From contig NZ_CP009283.1 of assembly GCF_000758625.1 (NCBI RefSeq), positions 199,501-263,500 on the forward strand: a stretch of DNA of 64,000 nucleotides, in the 5' to 3' direction. Position numbers and translations under genes: made by a program. The notes under the pieces were generated by a model. That model had not been told where the DNA came from. It did no database searches and was given only the letters and a program-made list of their open reading frames with translations. Of this stretch, positions 17,717 to 26,616 are shown in pieces; the stretch's first letter is position 1, and each line of letters begins with the position of its first letter. This stretch comes from Paenibacillus sp. FSL R7-0273. GTDB taxonomy: Bacteria; Bacillota; Bacilli; Paenibacillales; Paenibacillaceae.

Positions 17717-17767
17717 AAGGCCGGGCTGCGGTCCTCCTGTTCAAGGAGAGCTGCTGCCGGCCTTTTT
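17717..17767 (+). terminator. Rho-independent terminator after the lipoprotein
   Basis: AAGGCCGG (17717-17724) pairs with CCGGCCTT, with an inner TCCT/AGGA helix, and continues into TTTTT. Confidence 0.8.
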
Positions 17768-17786
17768 CGTTTTTTTCTGGCTGCGG

Positions 17787-18227
17787 CTATTCCTTATTCA
17801 TTAAGCCCTGCAGCCCGGTCATAAACGGCCGGATCTGCTTAATCATGCCATAGCCCATCTTCATAACCGGCATCGCCCTGCGGACCATGCCGAAGAAGCG
17901 TAAGCCTCCGCCCAGCAGTCCGCCCATTCCGCCGCCCATCAGCCCGCCGAGTCCTGCAGCTCCGCCGCCTGCCCCGCCCAGACCGCCCAGCAGCGGCCCG
18001 AGCAGCGGCATAAATGCGGACACCTCCGCCCGGCCCGCCCGGGCCCGGGGTGAGGAGGCTTTTCCCGCCTTACGGCGGGCGCGCGGTGCGACGGAGAGGA
18101 CCACCGCCTCTTTTTCATAACCGGTTATCCATCCCACATACGTCCGTCCGTCATGCAGCGTAATGCAGACCTTGCGGCCCTTCAGCTGCTTGGCCTGCCT
18201 GCGGACCTTTGCCGAATTTCCCATCAA
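17787..18227 (-). CDS. Glycine-rich protein with Sm-like N-terminus, unknown function
   Basis: 146 residues in two parts. Residues about 12-45 (LKGRKVCITLHDGRTYVGWITGYEKEAVVLS) have the pattern of a small Sm/Hfq-like or YuzF-type beta-barrel strand pair. Residues about 70-110 are almost all Gly/Leu/Met (GGLGGAGGGAAGLGGLMGGG) and followed by a basic amphipathic end (FFGMVRRAMPVMKMGYGMIKQI). The reverse-strand start is preceded by GAGGTGATCC. Reading frame and ribosome binding site make it a plausible gene, but I know no named family that combines both parts. It stands alone, tail-to-tail with the lipoprotein gene. Confidence 0.65.
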   Translation of the reverse strand: MMGNSAKVRRQAKQLKGRKVCITLHDGRTYVGWITGYEKEAVVLSVAPRARRKAGKASSPRARAGRAEVSAFMPLLGPLLGGLGGAGGGAAGLGGLMGGGMGGLLGGGLRFFGMVRRAMPVMKMGYGMIKQIRPFMTGLQGLMNKE

Positions 18228-18435
18228 GGATCACCTCGCCTTCCTGTTTACTTCTATAGTACACAAGGATATGGATACGGCTTGTGCGGATGTATATGTG
18301 CCTGTGATCTTTTTTTCAGAGCTGCTCTGTAAGTGAACTGGGTCATTGAATTTCCCTTAAATTTCAACCGAAAATAAAAAGAGGAAATAACCTGATGAGG
18401 AAATTCCGGATGATTGAGCCAAGGAGGATGGACAA

Positions 18436-19323
18436 ATGGTTAATGTAGAGCAGCTGGCAGCGTTTATTTACAGGAACAATACGGGAATCCAGAAATGCGG
18501 ATATGCGGGGAGCACCCTGGCGGATATAGTGCATGATCTGGAGGGGGGGCTGAAGGAGAGCAGCGTTCTTTTGTATGAAGGGGATGAGCTTTGCGCAGCG
18601 GTGCTGCTGGATATTTATGAAGCCGGGGAGGACGGGCAGTGTGATATAGAGGTGTGGGGACCGTTCAGCAAGGACGGTGAGGCGGGCAGGATCAGGCAGC
18701 TGCTGGATGGCTTGCAGACGGCGGCCAGCGAACAGGCTACCCGGTATATTCACTTTTTTGTGAGCGGAGAGAACCGGCCTTTTCTGGATGCCTTGGGTGC
18801 TTCGGATGCTTTCAGCGTGCTCAAAGAGACCGGGCATTATCATTACGCCGCTGATCTTAACGTCACCTTCCCTTCAGTACATAACAGCAGCTTATCCTAT
18901 ATCGCCATGACCGGCTCCGAGTCCGGATTACTGGAACAGCTTAACGGTTTGCATGCTGCCGCCTTTCCAGATGCGATTGTGACAAAAGAGGACATTGCAG
19001 CAGAACTGGAACGCAGTCCTCACAGTGAATATGACCTCTACTCCATTCTGGATGAAGGATGCTTCACAGGCTATGCGATAGTCCGCAGGAACGGAATTAC
19101 CTCTACAATCCATTTGGAATACTTAGGTGTGATTCCCGGAGCAAGAGGCAGGGGAACCGGCAGGCAGATCATCGGCTTTCTCGCTGAAACCTACAGGAAG
19201 AGACAGTTTAATACCATGAAGCTGGTGGTCAGTGAAAATAACCCCATGGCAGTCCGCTTCTATGAGCGCCTGGATTTTTACAGGGAGTCGGCTATGCAGC
19301 ATATGATCGTCAGCAGTAAATAA
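18436..19323 (+). CDS. GNAT-family N-acetyltransferase
   Basis: 295-residue acetyl-CoA-dependent acyltransferase. The C-terminal half has the GNAT core: YLGVIPGARGRGTGRQIIGFLAE, where R-G-R-G-T-G is the acetyl-CoA pyrophosphate loop, and KLVVSENNPMAVRFYERLDF as the closing strand-helix. The N-terminal half is a more degenerate GNAT-like repeat, so it may be a double-GNAT protein. AAGGAGG lies just upstream of ATG 18436. It appears monocistronic. The acceptor (amine, amino acid or antibiotic) cannot be read from the sequence. Confidence 0.88.
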   Translation: MVNVEQLAAFIYRNNTGIQKCGYAGSTLADIVHDLEGGLKESSVLLYEGDELCAAVLLDIYEAGEDGQCDIEVWGPFSKDGEAGRIRQLLDGLQTAASEQATRYIHFFVSGENRPFLDALGASDAFSVLKETGHYHYAADLNVTFPSVHNSSLSYIAMTGSESGLLEQLNGLHAAAFPDAIVTKEDIAAELERSPHSEYDLYSILDEGCFTGYAIVRRNGITSTIHLEYLGVIPGARGRGTGRQIIGFLAETYRKRQFNTMKLVVSENNPMAVRFYERLDFYRESAMQHMIVSSK

Positions 19324-19426
19324 CAGTTGAGAAATGGGCGCGGGATAGAGTAGTATAGCAGTATGTTACTTATTTTTATGAATTAATTTATATTTATATT
19401 AAATAAACGCGCAAGGGGAGACAACA

Positions 19427-22400
19427 ATGACGGGTTTTCGTGATCAGCTTATTGCCCATTATAAGTTCGATGACACAACAAATGCCGGTAAGGACAGCTC
19501 AGGACAGGGACGTGAGGGCACAGCCTTCGGCACGACAGCACCAGTGGTAGGCGAGGTGGCGGGAAGGACAGCTGTCAGGTTCGCGGGCGGGCCAAGCGGC
19601 ACTTCCTACATTCAGCTGCCTGCCGGCCTGCTTACAAATGTAAGCGACAACAATGGCCTGACGGTGTCTGCCTGGGTGAATTTCAGCAAGGGGACGAATG
19701 TGTGGGAGCGTATCTTTGATTTTGGCAAAAGCGAAGCCGGACCGTATCTGTTCCTGACCCGGGGCTTACGCGGTACGCTTACGGCCGGAGGCGACCTGTC
19801 GGCCGATCCGGGGAGAGGCTTTGCGAACGGGGAGTGGATTCATTTTGCCCTATCCATTACCGGAACACAGGGCGGAACGCTGAGCAGCGCCGGTCCGGTG
19901 GTCTATGTGAACGGTGAGGCGGCGGCCGACGGCTCCATCAGCCAGACGGCAAGCGGCAATTACGCCCAGCTGCGTAAATGGTTTGCTACCTTTGCCGACC
20001 CGGATAATTACAGCCGCAATTTTATCGGGAGCTCGCAGTACACGGTTGATTCTGATTTTGCCGGAGCATTGTCCGATCTGCGGATTTATGCAGCCGGTCT
20101 GTCGGCGGATGAGGTCATTGAGGTGATGTGCGAATCGCTGACGGATGAGGAAATCGTGAAGCTGGCGGCAGACAAATATTTGTCGCTTCCTACTGCAATT
20201 GTTACACAGGACCTCTCCTTGCCTGCAGCGCTGATGGGCGGAAAAGTCAAGGTCGCCTGGACCTCAGACAAGCCTGGGGTTCTGTCCGATCAGGGCGAAA
20301 TCCGGCAGATGGACGGGGCAGAGGCGGTAACGCTAACGGCGGTGCTGGGCAAAGGGGCTGTATCCGTCCGCAAAAGCTTTGAGCTCTCCGTGCTGCCTGA
20401 GCATCTGCCCCCCTACACGCTGACGATCCACGGTGACCGTGAGGTGCTGGATGTCAGTGAGGTGATGTACGGTTTATTTTATGAGGATATCAACAATGCG
20501 GCTGACGGCGGCATCTATGCCGAGCTGGTGCAGAACCGTTCGTTTGAGTCGTTTGCCTTTGATACCTATTCGCAGGTCTCCGGCGAATGCGGCTGCTCGA
20601 CCGGAAGGAACCGTGAACCGCTGTTCGCCTGGTCTGGAGATACGGACAAAATGGCACCGCAGCACCAGGGCGGCTTGAATGAATTTTTTGGCCTCACCGA
20701 TCAGGATGTGAACTCCACTTATGTGACAGTAGCAGACGGAGCGGCCATCCGTAACCGCGGCTTCGCCGACTCGAACGGGTATTGTGCCATGGCGGTTAAG
20801 CAGGGCGGCCAATACGATTTTACCATCTGGGCCAAGTCGGAGGCTGGCGGAACGATTGTGCTGCAGCTGCAGGATGCCGAGGGAAATGCGGTCAGTGATA
20901 AGGTCAGTGTAACGGTGGAAGGCGGAAGTAGCTGGCAGAAGTATGGAGTCCGGCCGGAAATTGTGCTGACAGGAACAGCTACTGTATTAGCTCAGCTGGA
21001 GCTGGTATTCAGCGGTGAGATTTCCATTGATATGGTTTCGCTTATGCCGCGTGAGGTATGGGGGGCCGGAGAAGAGGATCGCTCGCAGACCGCCCGCGCC
21101 AATTACCTGGGTAACCCGAACTACCGTCTGAGAAAAGATTTGGTGAACGCGCTCGCGGACATGCATCCCAAATTCCTGCGCTTTCCGGGCGGCTGTATTT
21201 CCGAGGGCTCCTTCATCTGGGATAATGTCTATGACTGGAAGGACTCCATCGGCAGTGTGGAGCTGCGTAAGGAGAATTTTAACGTCTGGGGCTACATGAT
21301 GACTATGGGCCTCGGCTATATGGAATATTTTCAGCTGGCAGAGGATCTGAATGCGGTTCCGCTTCCGGTTATGGCTTGCGGTGTGCTCTGTCAGGCCCGT
21401 TCAGACTACGCCCACCCGGCTGGCGGGGAGCTGCGTGACTATTTCATTAAGAACTTTACCGATCTGATCGACTTTGCGCTGAGCATGGATTTTGAGCAGA
21501 ATGAATGGGCTGCAATGCGGAGAACGATGGGGCACGAGGCACCATTTGACCTGCGTTATCTGGGCGTCGGGAATGAGAACTGGGGCACGGAGTTTTTTGC
21601 TAACTTTGAGGTGTTCAAGGCGGCAATAGATGCTTATATGGAGCTGCACTATCCGGGCTATGAGCTGCATATTATCTCGACAGTCGGCGCCCAGGCGGAT
21701 GATGATGCCTACCAGCAGGGCTGGAAATTCCTGAGCGGTAATCTGCGCGGAACGGCGGAGGTTGCTTTTGCCGACGGCCCTAAAGTTATTGAAGAAACGG
21801 TGACCTGGTACCGGAATCAGCCGGACTATATGGATACCATTGCGGATGAGCATTATTACCGTTCCAATGAATATCTGCTCAAGAACGCGGACCGCTATAA
21901 CTATTACTATAGAGCTTATCAGCCTGACGGCAGCATCGACTGGAAGGCAAGCTCCAAGGTGTTTGTCGGGGAGTATGCTTCCACGGATAAAAATACACTG
22001 GCCGGCGCAGTAGCTGAAGCTGCAATCATGACCGGGTTCGAAAATAACGCTGACGTTGTCCGGCTGGCCGCCTACGCCCCGCTGTTCAACAAAGTACTGA
22101 CCGACGGAACCTACCGCTGGACCCCGGACTGCATCTGGTTTGACGATGAGACGGTCTGGTTCACGCCGAACTATTATGTGCAGCAGCTGTACGCCAGATA
22201 TCTGGGCACTAAGGTGCTTGCGACCTCTTTCTCCGCCTATGCCAAGGGCAAACCGGCTTTACTTCTTCCGCATGGCGGGATTGAGCTTGCTGCGGGCAGC
22301 GCGGATATTCTGGCAAAAGGGGTCAGGGTAACCTCGAATAAGGACGGCAGCGTGCTGCTGGAGCAGGACTTCACCAAAGAGCTTCATCCCGGCTGGCAGG

Positions 22401-23167
22401 TCATCCCCGGTTCGGCGGAGCATGTAGTGCAGGGCGGCGAAGGCCTGCTGCTGAAGGGACAGGGCAGCGGCCGCAGCGGGCTGTATTTCCTGGACGACAG
22501 CTGGTCTGATTATACCGTGGAGGTTACGGCTTCCCGGATACAAGGCGAAGATGGCTTCTATGTCGGTGTGGGTTTAACGGCTATTGCTGCGGAGACCAAA
22601 AATGTTCTGGAGTATGCTGTAGGCTACGGCGGAAACGCCACGGGTCTTAAGGTGTTCAAGCAGGGTGTAGAGGCTTACACGCTTGGCGATTACTCCTCCA
22701 GCACGGCGGCTGGCAATCTGCGGGCGGCAGGTTATGAAGAGATTGAGGACAACACAGATTACACTATTACCGTGAACTATGGGGGCGCAGACGGCAGTAG
22801 GCTGATCTGTTCGTACACAGACGGGCAGACGGCCAGCCGGGTGCTGGATTACAAGCTGGAGGCCTACAACAGCGAGGTGTTCAACTCGGTAACCAAAGAT
22901 GCAGAGCATGTGTATGTGAAGCTGGTCAACCCTGATGCTGTGGCAAAAGCAACCGCGCTGCAGCTGCAGAATCTGAACGTATCCGGTTCTGCGAGGTTGA
23001 TCACCCTGACCGGCGATGCCTCGCTGGTTCATGTACCTAATGTGAATCAGAAGAATAACGAGCGGATCGTGCCCCGGGAGCAGCTTATTACGATATCGGA
23101 CAGCCCGCTGGTGCTGAATCTGCCGGCCCATTCGGTGAATGTGCTGGTGCTGGATCTAGGGGCATAG
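19427..23167 (+). CDS. LamG-GH51 alpha-L-arabinofuranosidase
   Basis: 1246-residue multidomain retaining arabinofuranosidase removing L-arabinose from arabinan or arabinoxylan side chains. It starts with a LamG/concanavalin-type domain (about 8-225; YKFDD ... LTVSAWVNF), a short beta-domain (about 245-340), then the GH51 catalytic region opening with GLFYEDINNAADGG and LVQNRSFE. The acid/base is E717 in GNENWG and the nucleophile E849 in VGEYAS. Within the C-terminal beta-domain, about 985-1130 looks like an inserted second jelly-roll (WQVIPGSAEHVVQGGEGLLL). No signal peptide is visible (MTGFRDQLIAHYKFDD), so it is probably cytoplasmic or leaves the cell by another route. AAGGGGAG precedes ATG 19427; the 100 bases upstream are very AT-rich. 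No obvious terminator separates it from the next gene. Confidence 0.92.
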   Translation: MTGFRDQLIAHYKFDDTTNAGKDSSGQGREGTAFGTTAPVVGEVAGRTAVRFAGGPSGTSYIQLPAGLLTNVSDNNGLTVSAWVNFSKGTNVWERIFDFGKSEAGPYLFLTRGLRGTLTAGGDLSADPGRGFANGEWIHFALSITGTQGGTLSSAGPVVYVNGEAAADGSISQTASGNYAQLRKWFATFADPDNYSRNFIGSSQYTVDSDFAGALSDLRIYAAGLSADEVIEVMCESLTDEEIVKLAADKYLSLPTAIVTQDLSLPAALMGGKVKVAWTSDKPGVLSDQGEIRQMDGAEAVTLTAVLGKGAVSVRKSFELSVLPEHLPPYTLTIHGDREVLDVSEVMYGLFYEDINNAADGGIYAELVQNRSFESFAFDTYSQVSGECGCSTGRNREPLFAWSGDTDKMAPQHQGGLNEFFGLTDQDVNSTYVTVADGAAIRNRGFADSNGYCAMAVKQGGQYDFTIWAKSEAGGTIVLQLQDAEGNAVSDKVSVTVEGGSSWQKYGVRPEIVLTGTATVLAQLELVFSGEISIDMVSLMPREVWGAGEEDRSQTARANYLGNPNYRLRKDLVNALADMHPKFLRFPGGCISEGSFIWDNVYDWKDSIGSVELRKENFNVWGYMMTMGLGYMEYFQLAEDLNAVPLPVMACGVLCQARSDYAHPAGGELRDYFIKNFTDLIDFALSMDFEQNEWAAMRRTMGHEAPFDLRYLGVGNENWGTEFFANFEVFKAAIDAYMELHYPGYELHIISTVGAQADDDAYQQGWKFLSGNLRGTAEVAFADGPKVIEETVTWYRNQPDYMDTIADEHYYRSNEYLLKNADRYNYYYRAYQPDGSIDWKASSKVFVGEYASTDKNTLAGAVAEAAIMTGFENNADVVRLAAYAPLFNKVLTDGTYRWTPDCIWFDDETVWFTPNYYVQQLYARYLGTKVLATSFSAYAKGKPALLLPHGGIELAAGSADILAKGVRVTSNKDGSVLLEQDFTKELHPGWQVIPGSAEHVVQGGEGLLLKGQGSGRSGLYFLDDSWSDYTVEVTASRIQGEDGFYVGVGLTAIAAETKNVLEYAVGYGGNATGLKVFKQGVEAYTLGDYSSSTAAGNLRAAGYEEIEDNTDYTITVNYGGADGSRLICSYTDGQTASRVLDYKLEAYNSEVFNSVTKDAEHVYVKLVNPDAVAKATALQLQNLNVSGSARLITLTGDASLVHVPNVNQKNNERIVPREQLITISDSPLVLNLPAHSVNVLVLDLGA

Positions 23168-23290
23168 CCGTATAAAGGCATGTACAGCAGCAAAGCTGAT
23201 GGCGGCGGCGTGCAGCGCTTAACTGCAACTCAAGTCAAATCTGCGTGCTCTGCCTTTGCTATGCTTCATAGTGAAAGGAGAGAGGCACCG

Positions 23291-24202
23291 ATGTACGAAT
23301 GGAACGAAATGGTCCAACGGATGATTGACTGGATTGACAGTGATCCTGCGGACGCGCCTACGCTGCTGCGGATGTCGGAGCAGCTCGGCTATTCGCCGTA
23401 TTACTGCACCAGGCAGTTTCACACCCTGACCGGAATGACGGTGCGGGACTATATCCGGCTGCGGCGGATCAGCCGTGCCGCCCTGGAGCTCCGCGATACG
23501 GATGAGCGCATACTGGATATAGCCGTAAAATACGGATTTTCTTCGCAGGAGGCGTTCTCGCGGGCATTTATGAAGGCTTTTAAGCTGACGCCGGGAGCGT
23601 ACCGTACGGCCCGCTGCCCCATTCCGCTCGCTATTCGTGCCGAGGTCTTCTCTCCTTATCATTATCTGATGAAGGAGCGCGAAAAGATGAGAGAGGTGCA
23701 TCTGCAGCCGGCGGAGATTAAGCTTGAGTTCATACCGGCCCATAAGTTTATCGGCATCCGGGATCTGGGCTCGAACAATTACGGGAGCTTCTGGAAGAAC
23801 GGGCATGATTGCGACGAGGTGTCGGGCACACTGGAGAGCATGTCCCATCATACCCTGGAAGGCCAGCTTGGCCAGACCGCCGGCTGGTTCTACGAAGACG
23901 GGCAAAAAGGCTATCTGTACGGAATCCCGGTACCGGCTGACTATGCCGGCGAGATCCCGGGCGGTATGGAGTGCCGGGAGATTCCGGCTTCGGAGTATCT
24001 GGTCTTTTTCCACCCGTCGTTTGATTACCTGCAGGATAACGGTGCAGTCATGCGTACGGTCGAGGAGGTGGCCTGGAACTATGATCCGAAGCAGATGGGC
24101 TACGTCTGGGATGAGGAAGAGAAGCAGGATTACCAGCGTCACTTTCCGGAGGGCTACGGCTATGCCGTGCTGCGGCCGGTGAGGAAGCTTGGGCTGGAGT
24201 AA
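23291..24202 (+). CDS. AraC-family regulator with GyrI-like effector domain
   Basis: 303-residue transcriptional regulator. The first 110 residues are an AraC helix-turn-helix pair (LRMSEQLGYSPYYCTRQFHTLTGMTVRDYIR ... ILDIAVKYGFSSQEAFSRAFMKAFKLTPGAYR). The C-terminal 160 residues resemble the GyrI/Rob effector-binding domain (LEFIPAHKFIGIRDLG, GAVMRTVEEVAWNY). I chose ATG 23291 because AAAGGAGAG lies eight bases upstream; an in-frame ATG at 23180 has no site and would prepend an unlikely sequence. It may be cotranscribed with GH51 upstream (123 bases, no terminator seen), and the pairing of an effector-binding regulator with a glycosidase suggests sugar or derivative sensing, which is inference. 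Confidence 0.9.
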   Translation: MYEWNEMVQRMIDWIDSDPADAPTLLRMSEQLGYSPYYCTRQFHTLTGMTVRDYIRLRRISRAALELRDTDERILDIAVKYGFSSQEAFSRAFMKAFKLTPGAYRTARCPIPLAIRAEVFSPYHYLMKEREKMREVHLQPAEIKLEFIPAHKFIGIRDLGSNNYGSFWKNGHDCDEVSGTLESMSHHTLEGQLGQTAGWFYEDGQKGYLYGIPVPADYAGEIPGGMECREIPASEYLVFFHPSFDYLQDNGAVMRTVEEVAWNYDPKQMGYVWDEEEKQDYQRHFPEGYGYAVLRPVRKLGLE

Positions 24203-24220
24203 AATGGGTTGAATAGATTG

Positions 24221-24244
24221 AAGCCGCCCTTCGGGGCGGCTTTT
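24221..24244 (+). terminator. Rho-independent terminator after AraC regulator
   Basis: AAGCCGCCC pairs with GGGCGGCTT around a TTCG-type tetraloop, with TTTT following. Confidence 0.88.
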
Positions 24245-24299
24245 GCTATTGGTGCGGGGGAGGAAGAGCTTTGATCCGCCTGAGGCAGGCTGGCGGACG

Positions 24300-24690
24300 A
24301 AATGAAGGGCAAAAGTGCCCCTGATTCCGCCGAAAGTGGGCGGACGGCTGAAAGGAAGGGCAAAAATGCCTCTGATTCCGCCGAAAGTGGACTGGCGGAC
24401 GAAATGAAGGGCAAAAGTGCCTCTGATTCCGCCGAAAGTGGGCAGGCGGCTGAAAGGAAGGTCAAAAATGCCTCTGATTCCGCCGAAAGTGGGCTGGCGG
24501 GCGAAATGAAGGGCAAAAGTGCCTCTGATTCCGCCAAAAGTGGGCGGACGGCTGAAATGAAGGTCAAAAATGCCTCTGATTCCGCCGAAAGTGGGCTGGC
24601 GGGCGGAATGAAGGTCAAAAGTGCCTTTGATTTCGCCGAAAGAGGGCGGACGGCTGAAATGAAGGTCAAAAATGCCTCCCCTCCCCCGCC
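24300..24690 (+). repeat. Repeat array 1: eight units of exactly 51 bp
   Basis: The invariant C before the A run recurs at 24310, 24361, 24412, 24463, 24514, 24565, 24616 and 24667, always 51 bases apart. Each unit has two palindromes: GGCAAAAGTGCC or a variant, and CCGCC-GAAAGT-GGGCGG. It lies between the convergent AraC and XRE genes. Because 51 is a multiple of three a repetitive frame stays open, but no start signal supports translation. Confidence 0.9.
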
Positions 24691-24699
24691 TAAACAGGC

Positions 24700-26496
24700 C
24701 TACTCCGTCTGCAACTGCTCCAGAATCATCGCAGCCAGCTCATCTCCCCGCCGTTCAAGCCCGGCTGTCTTATGCAGAAGCTCTGCCTGCTGCGTGCGCT
24801 CCTTCCGGTCCCAGAGCTGCTTGAGTCCGGGCTGTGTCCGCAGCGCTGCAGGAGGAGTCATATTACTGTAGTGATGATCAAGCAGCGTATATATCTGATC
24901 ATAGATAGCTGCCATCTCGGCCTGTAGCGCATACGCCTGAGCATTCAGTATAAGCGGCAGAGAGGCTCTAAGATAAGCGGCGGCGCTTCTCCGGGCGTCT
25001 GTTAAGGCCATCATGCAGAAGTGATTGACGCTATAACGACGTGTGAACGTCTCTTCTTCTGCAGCCGTGTACCAGACATCGTCCAGCAGCGCCTCTTGCC
25101 AGGCATCCAGGGCACGGTAGCCCAGCAGATAGCCCTGCTGCTCTCCGGCCTGCATCGAATCCAGCTTCATGCGCAGAGAGGCAAGGAGATTATCCAGTTC
25201 AGACGGCGGCGGGTTACCATCCGGCTTTTCCAGAAAAAGAAGTCTATACGGCCAATGGTCCACATACAGGTACCCGTTACTATTTTTCATCGTTTCCCCG
25301 AATTCCGGGTCATCCTTCAGCTCCGTAAAGGTCTCATCGTCGAAATAGCTGCGGCACAGCAGCGTATTCCCGTTATCGAGATAGCCTGTAATAACGCCCC
25401 ACTCGGGAGCGACCCTCAGATTTATGGCAACCGGCAGGTGGTGATTATGGAGGCTTTCCATGACAGCAGACGTTTCCAGCCTGCGTTCTTCTGCGCTAAG
25501 CCGGTCCGCCCAGCGGGCCTTAAGCCCGTAAGCACTGAAAGCCGGTGAAGCATAGTCATAGGCAGTTAGGGCGTCAGCTGCGCTGTAATCCCATACCGGA
25601 GTAAAAGCAGCCCTCCAGCAAGCTCCCGAGACGCCCATAACCTCTTCATAGCTGGTGGCTGTGCCCATTGCTGTTAAAGCGGTATAAAGCGCCCCGGCCC
25701 ACGAACAGTCCATACCTTTGCCAAAACCGAGCTGCTGCACGTTATCTATGATGTATCGCTGCCGGGATAAGGCCGTCACAAACATCCGGGTCCGCTCGGC
25801 GTTGTAATGCATCTGCTCTCCCTCCGCGCAGCTTACCGCCTGGATCCCCTTCGCGTTCCAATAGACAAGCAGCAGGTATTCCTTTCCCTCATGCCCCATT
25901 GTGCCCGGAAAAAGCTGCTGATCCACCGTAAACTGCTGCCATCCAAAATAAGCATAGTGCTGCATCTTCTTCAGCATATCCCGGCCGGCAAGCTCATTGC
26001 CGTAAGCGGCATGCACAAGCGTAAGCCCAGGCACACCAAGGGAATAGCCTTTGGTATGCACATCTAATGCCAGCTGCTGTCCTGTTAACGCATAGGTTGA
26101 ATATACACCTGAGGGTGTTTCGTATTTAATGATCAGCAGCTTGGCACGGTCGCTCTGCAGTAATCCGTCAAAAAGCTGATCGCTGACAGTCAGAACGAGC
26201 TGATCACGGCTAAGGAACCGGCTTACCAGAGAAGTAACGTCCTGCTGCCCGTTACCGTCTGTGTAGACTGCTGACAGTAACGCAAGCTCCTGCGGCAGCA
26301 GAAGGCTGTCGATAGATTGGCCCAAAACAGCGGAGAGCAGCGGCAGGGTAGCTGTCTCGGGTAGTGACCGGCCGGTCTCCCACTTGGATACAGCCTGGGC
26401 GCTGACCTGCAGCCGCTCAGCCAGCTGCTCCTGGGATAGCTGCTTTTCTCTGCGGAGCATGGCGATCCGCTTGCCTGTTTTTTCGATATTGATCAT
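24700..26496 (-). CDS. XRE-type HTH regulator fused to a peptidase-C39/BtrH-like domain
   Basis: 598-residue fusion. Residues about 1-70 are a Cro/cI helix-turn-helix (RIAMLRREKQLSQEQLAERL, QAVSKWETGRSLPETATL). The middle (about 100-230) is of no family I recognise. From about 250 the pattern GMDCSWAGALYTALTAMG and, 130 residues later, LPVAINLRVAPEWGVITGYL recalls the BtrH N-terminal / papain-like fold (Cys near the first motif, a WGVITGY strand after it), which is inference. The C-terminal 150 residues are helical. I chose ATG 26496 because GGGAG is nine bases upstream on the reverse strand; the longer upstream start is less likely. Neighbours give no obvious target. Confidence 0.78.
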   Translation of the reverse strand: MINIEKTGKRIAMLRREKQLSQEQLAERLQVSAQAVSKWETGRSLPETATLPLLSAVLGQSIDSLLLPQELALLSAVYTDGNGQQDVTSLVSRFLSRDQLVLTVSDQLFDGLLQSDRAKLLIIKYETPSGVYSTYALTGQQLALDVHTKGYSLGVPGLTLVHAAYGNELAGRDMLKKMQHYAYFGWQQFTVDQQLFPGTMGHEGKEYLLLVYWNAKGIQAVSCAEGEQMHYNAERTRMFVTALSRQRYIIDNVQQLGFGKGMDCSWAGALYTALTAMGTATSYEEVMGVSGACWRAAFTPVWDYSAADALTAYDYASPAFSAYGLKARWADRLSAEERRLETSAVMESLHNHHLPVAINLRVAPEWGVITGYLDNGNTLLCRSYFDDETFTELKDDPEFGETMKNSNGYLYVDHWPYRLLFLEKPDGNPPPSELDNLLASLRMKLDSMQAGEQQGYLLGYRALDAWQEALLDDVWYTAAEEETFTRRYSVNHFCMMALTDARRSAAAYLRASLPLILNAQAYALQAEMAAIYDQIYTLLDHHYSNMTPPAALRTQPGLKQLWDRKERTQQAELLHKTAGLERRGDELAAMILEQLQTE

Positions 26497-26616
26497 GGTC
26501 TTGTCTCCCGGATAAAAAATTCGACGTCGTAATTTCATTATAATTCCATCCGGTTCAATAAACAGCGATTGGAGTAGGGGAGGCACGCTGGAAAAACAAC
26601 TGCCGGTTGAACTGAT

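Noticed and set aside
24302..24871. 189-residue repetitive protein across array 1 (forward strand)
   Set aside because: No ribosome binding site, low-complexity, runs antisense into the XRE gene; frame is open only because the unit is 51 bp.
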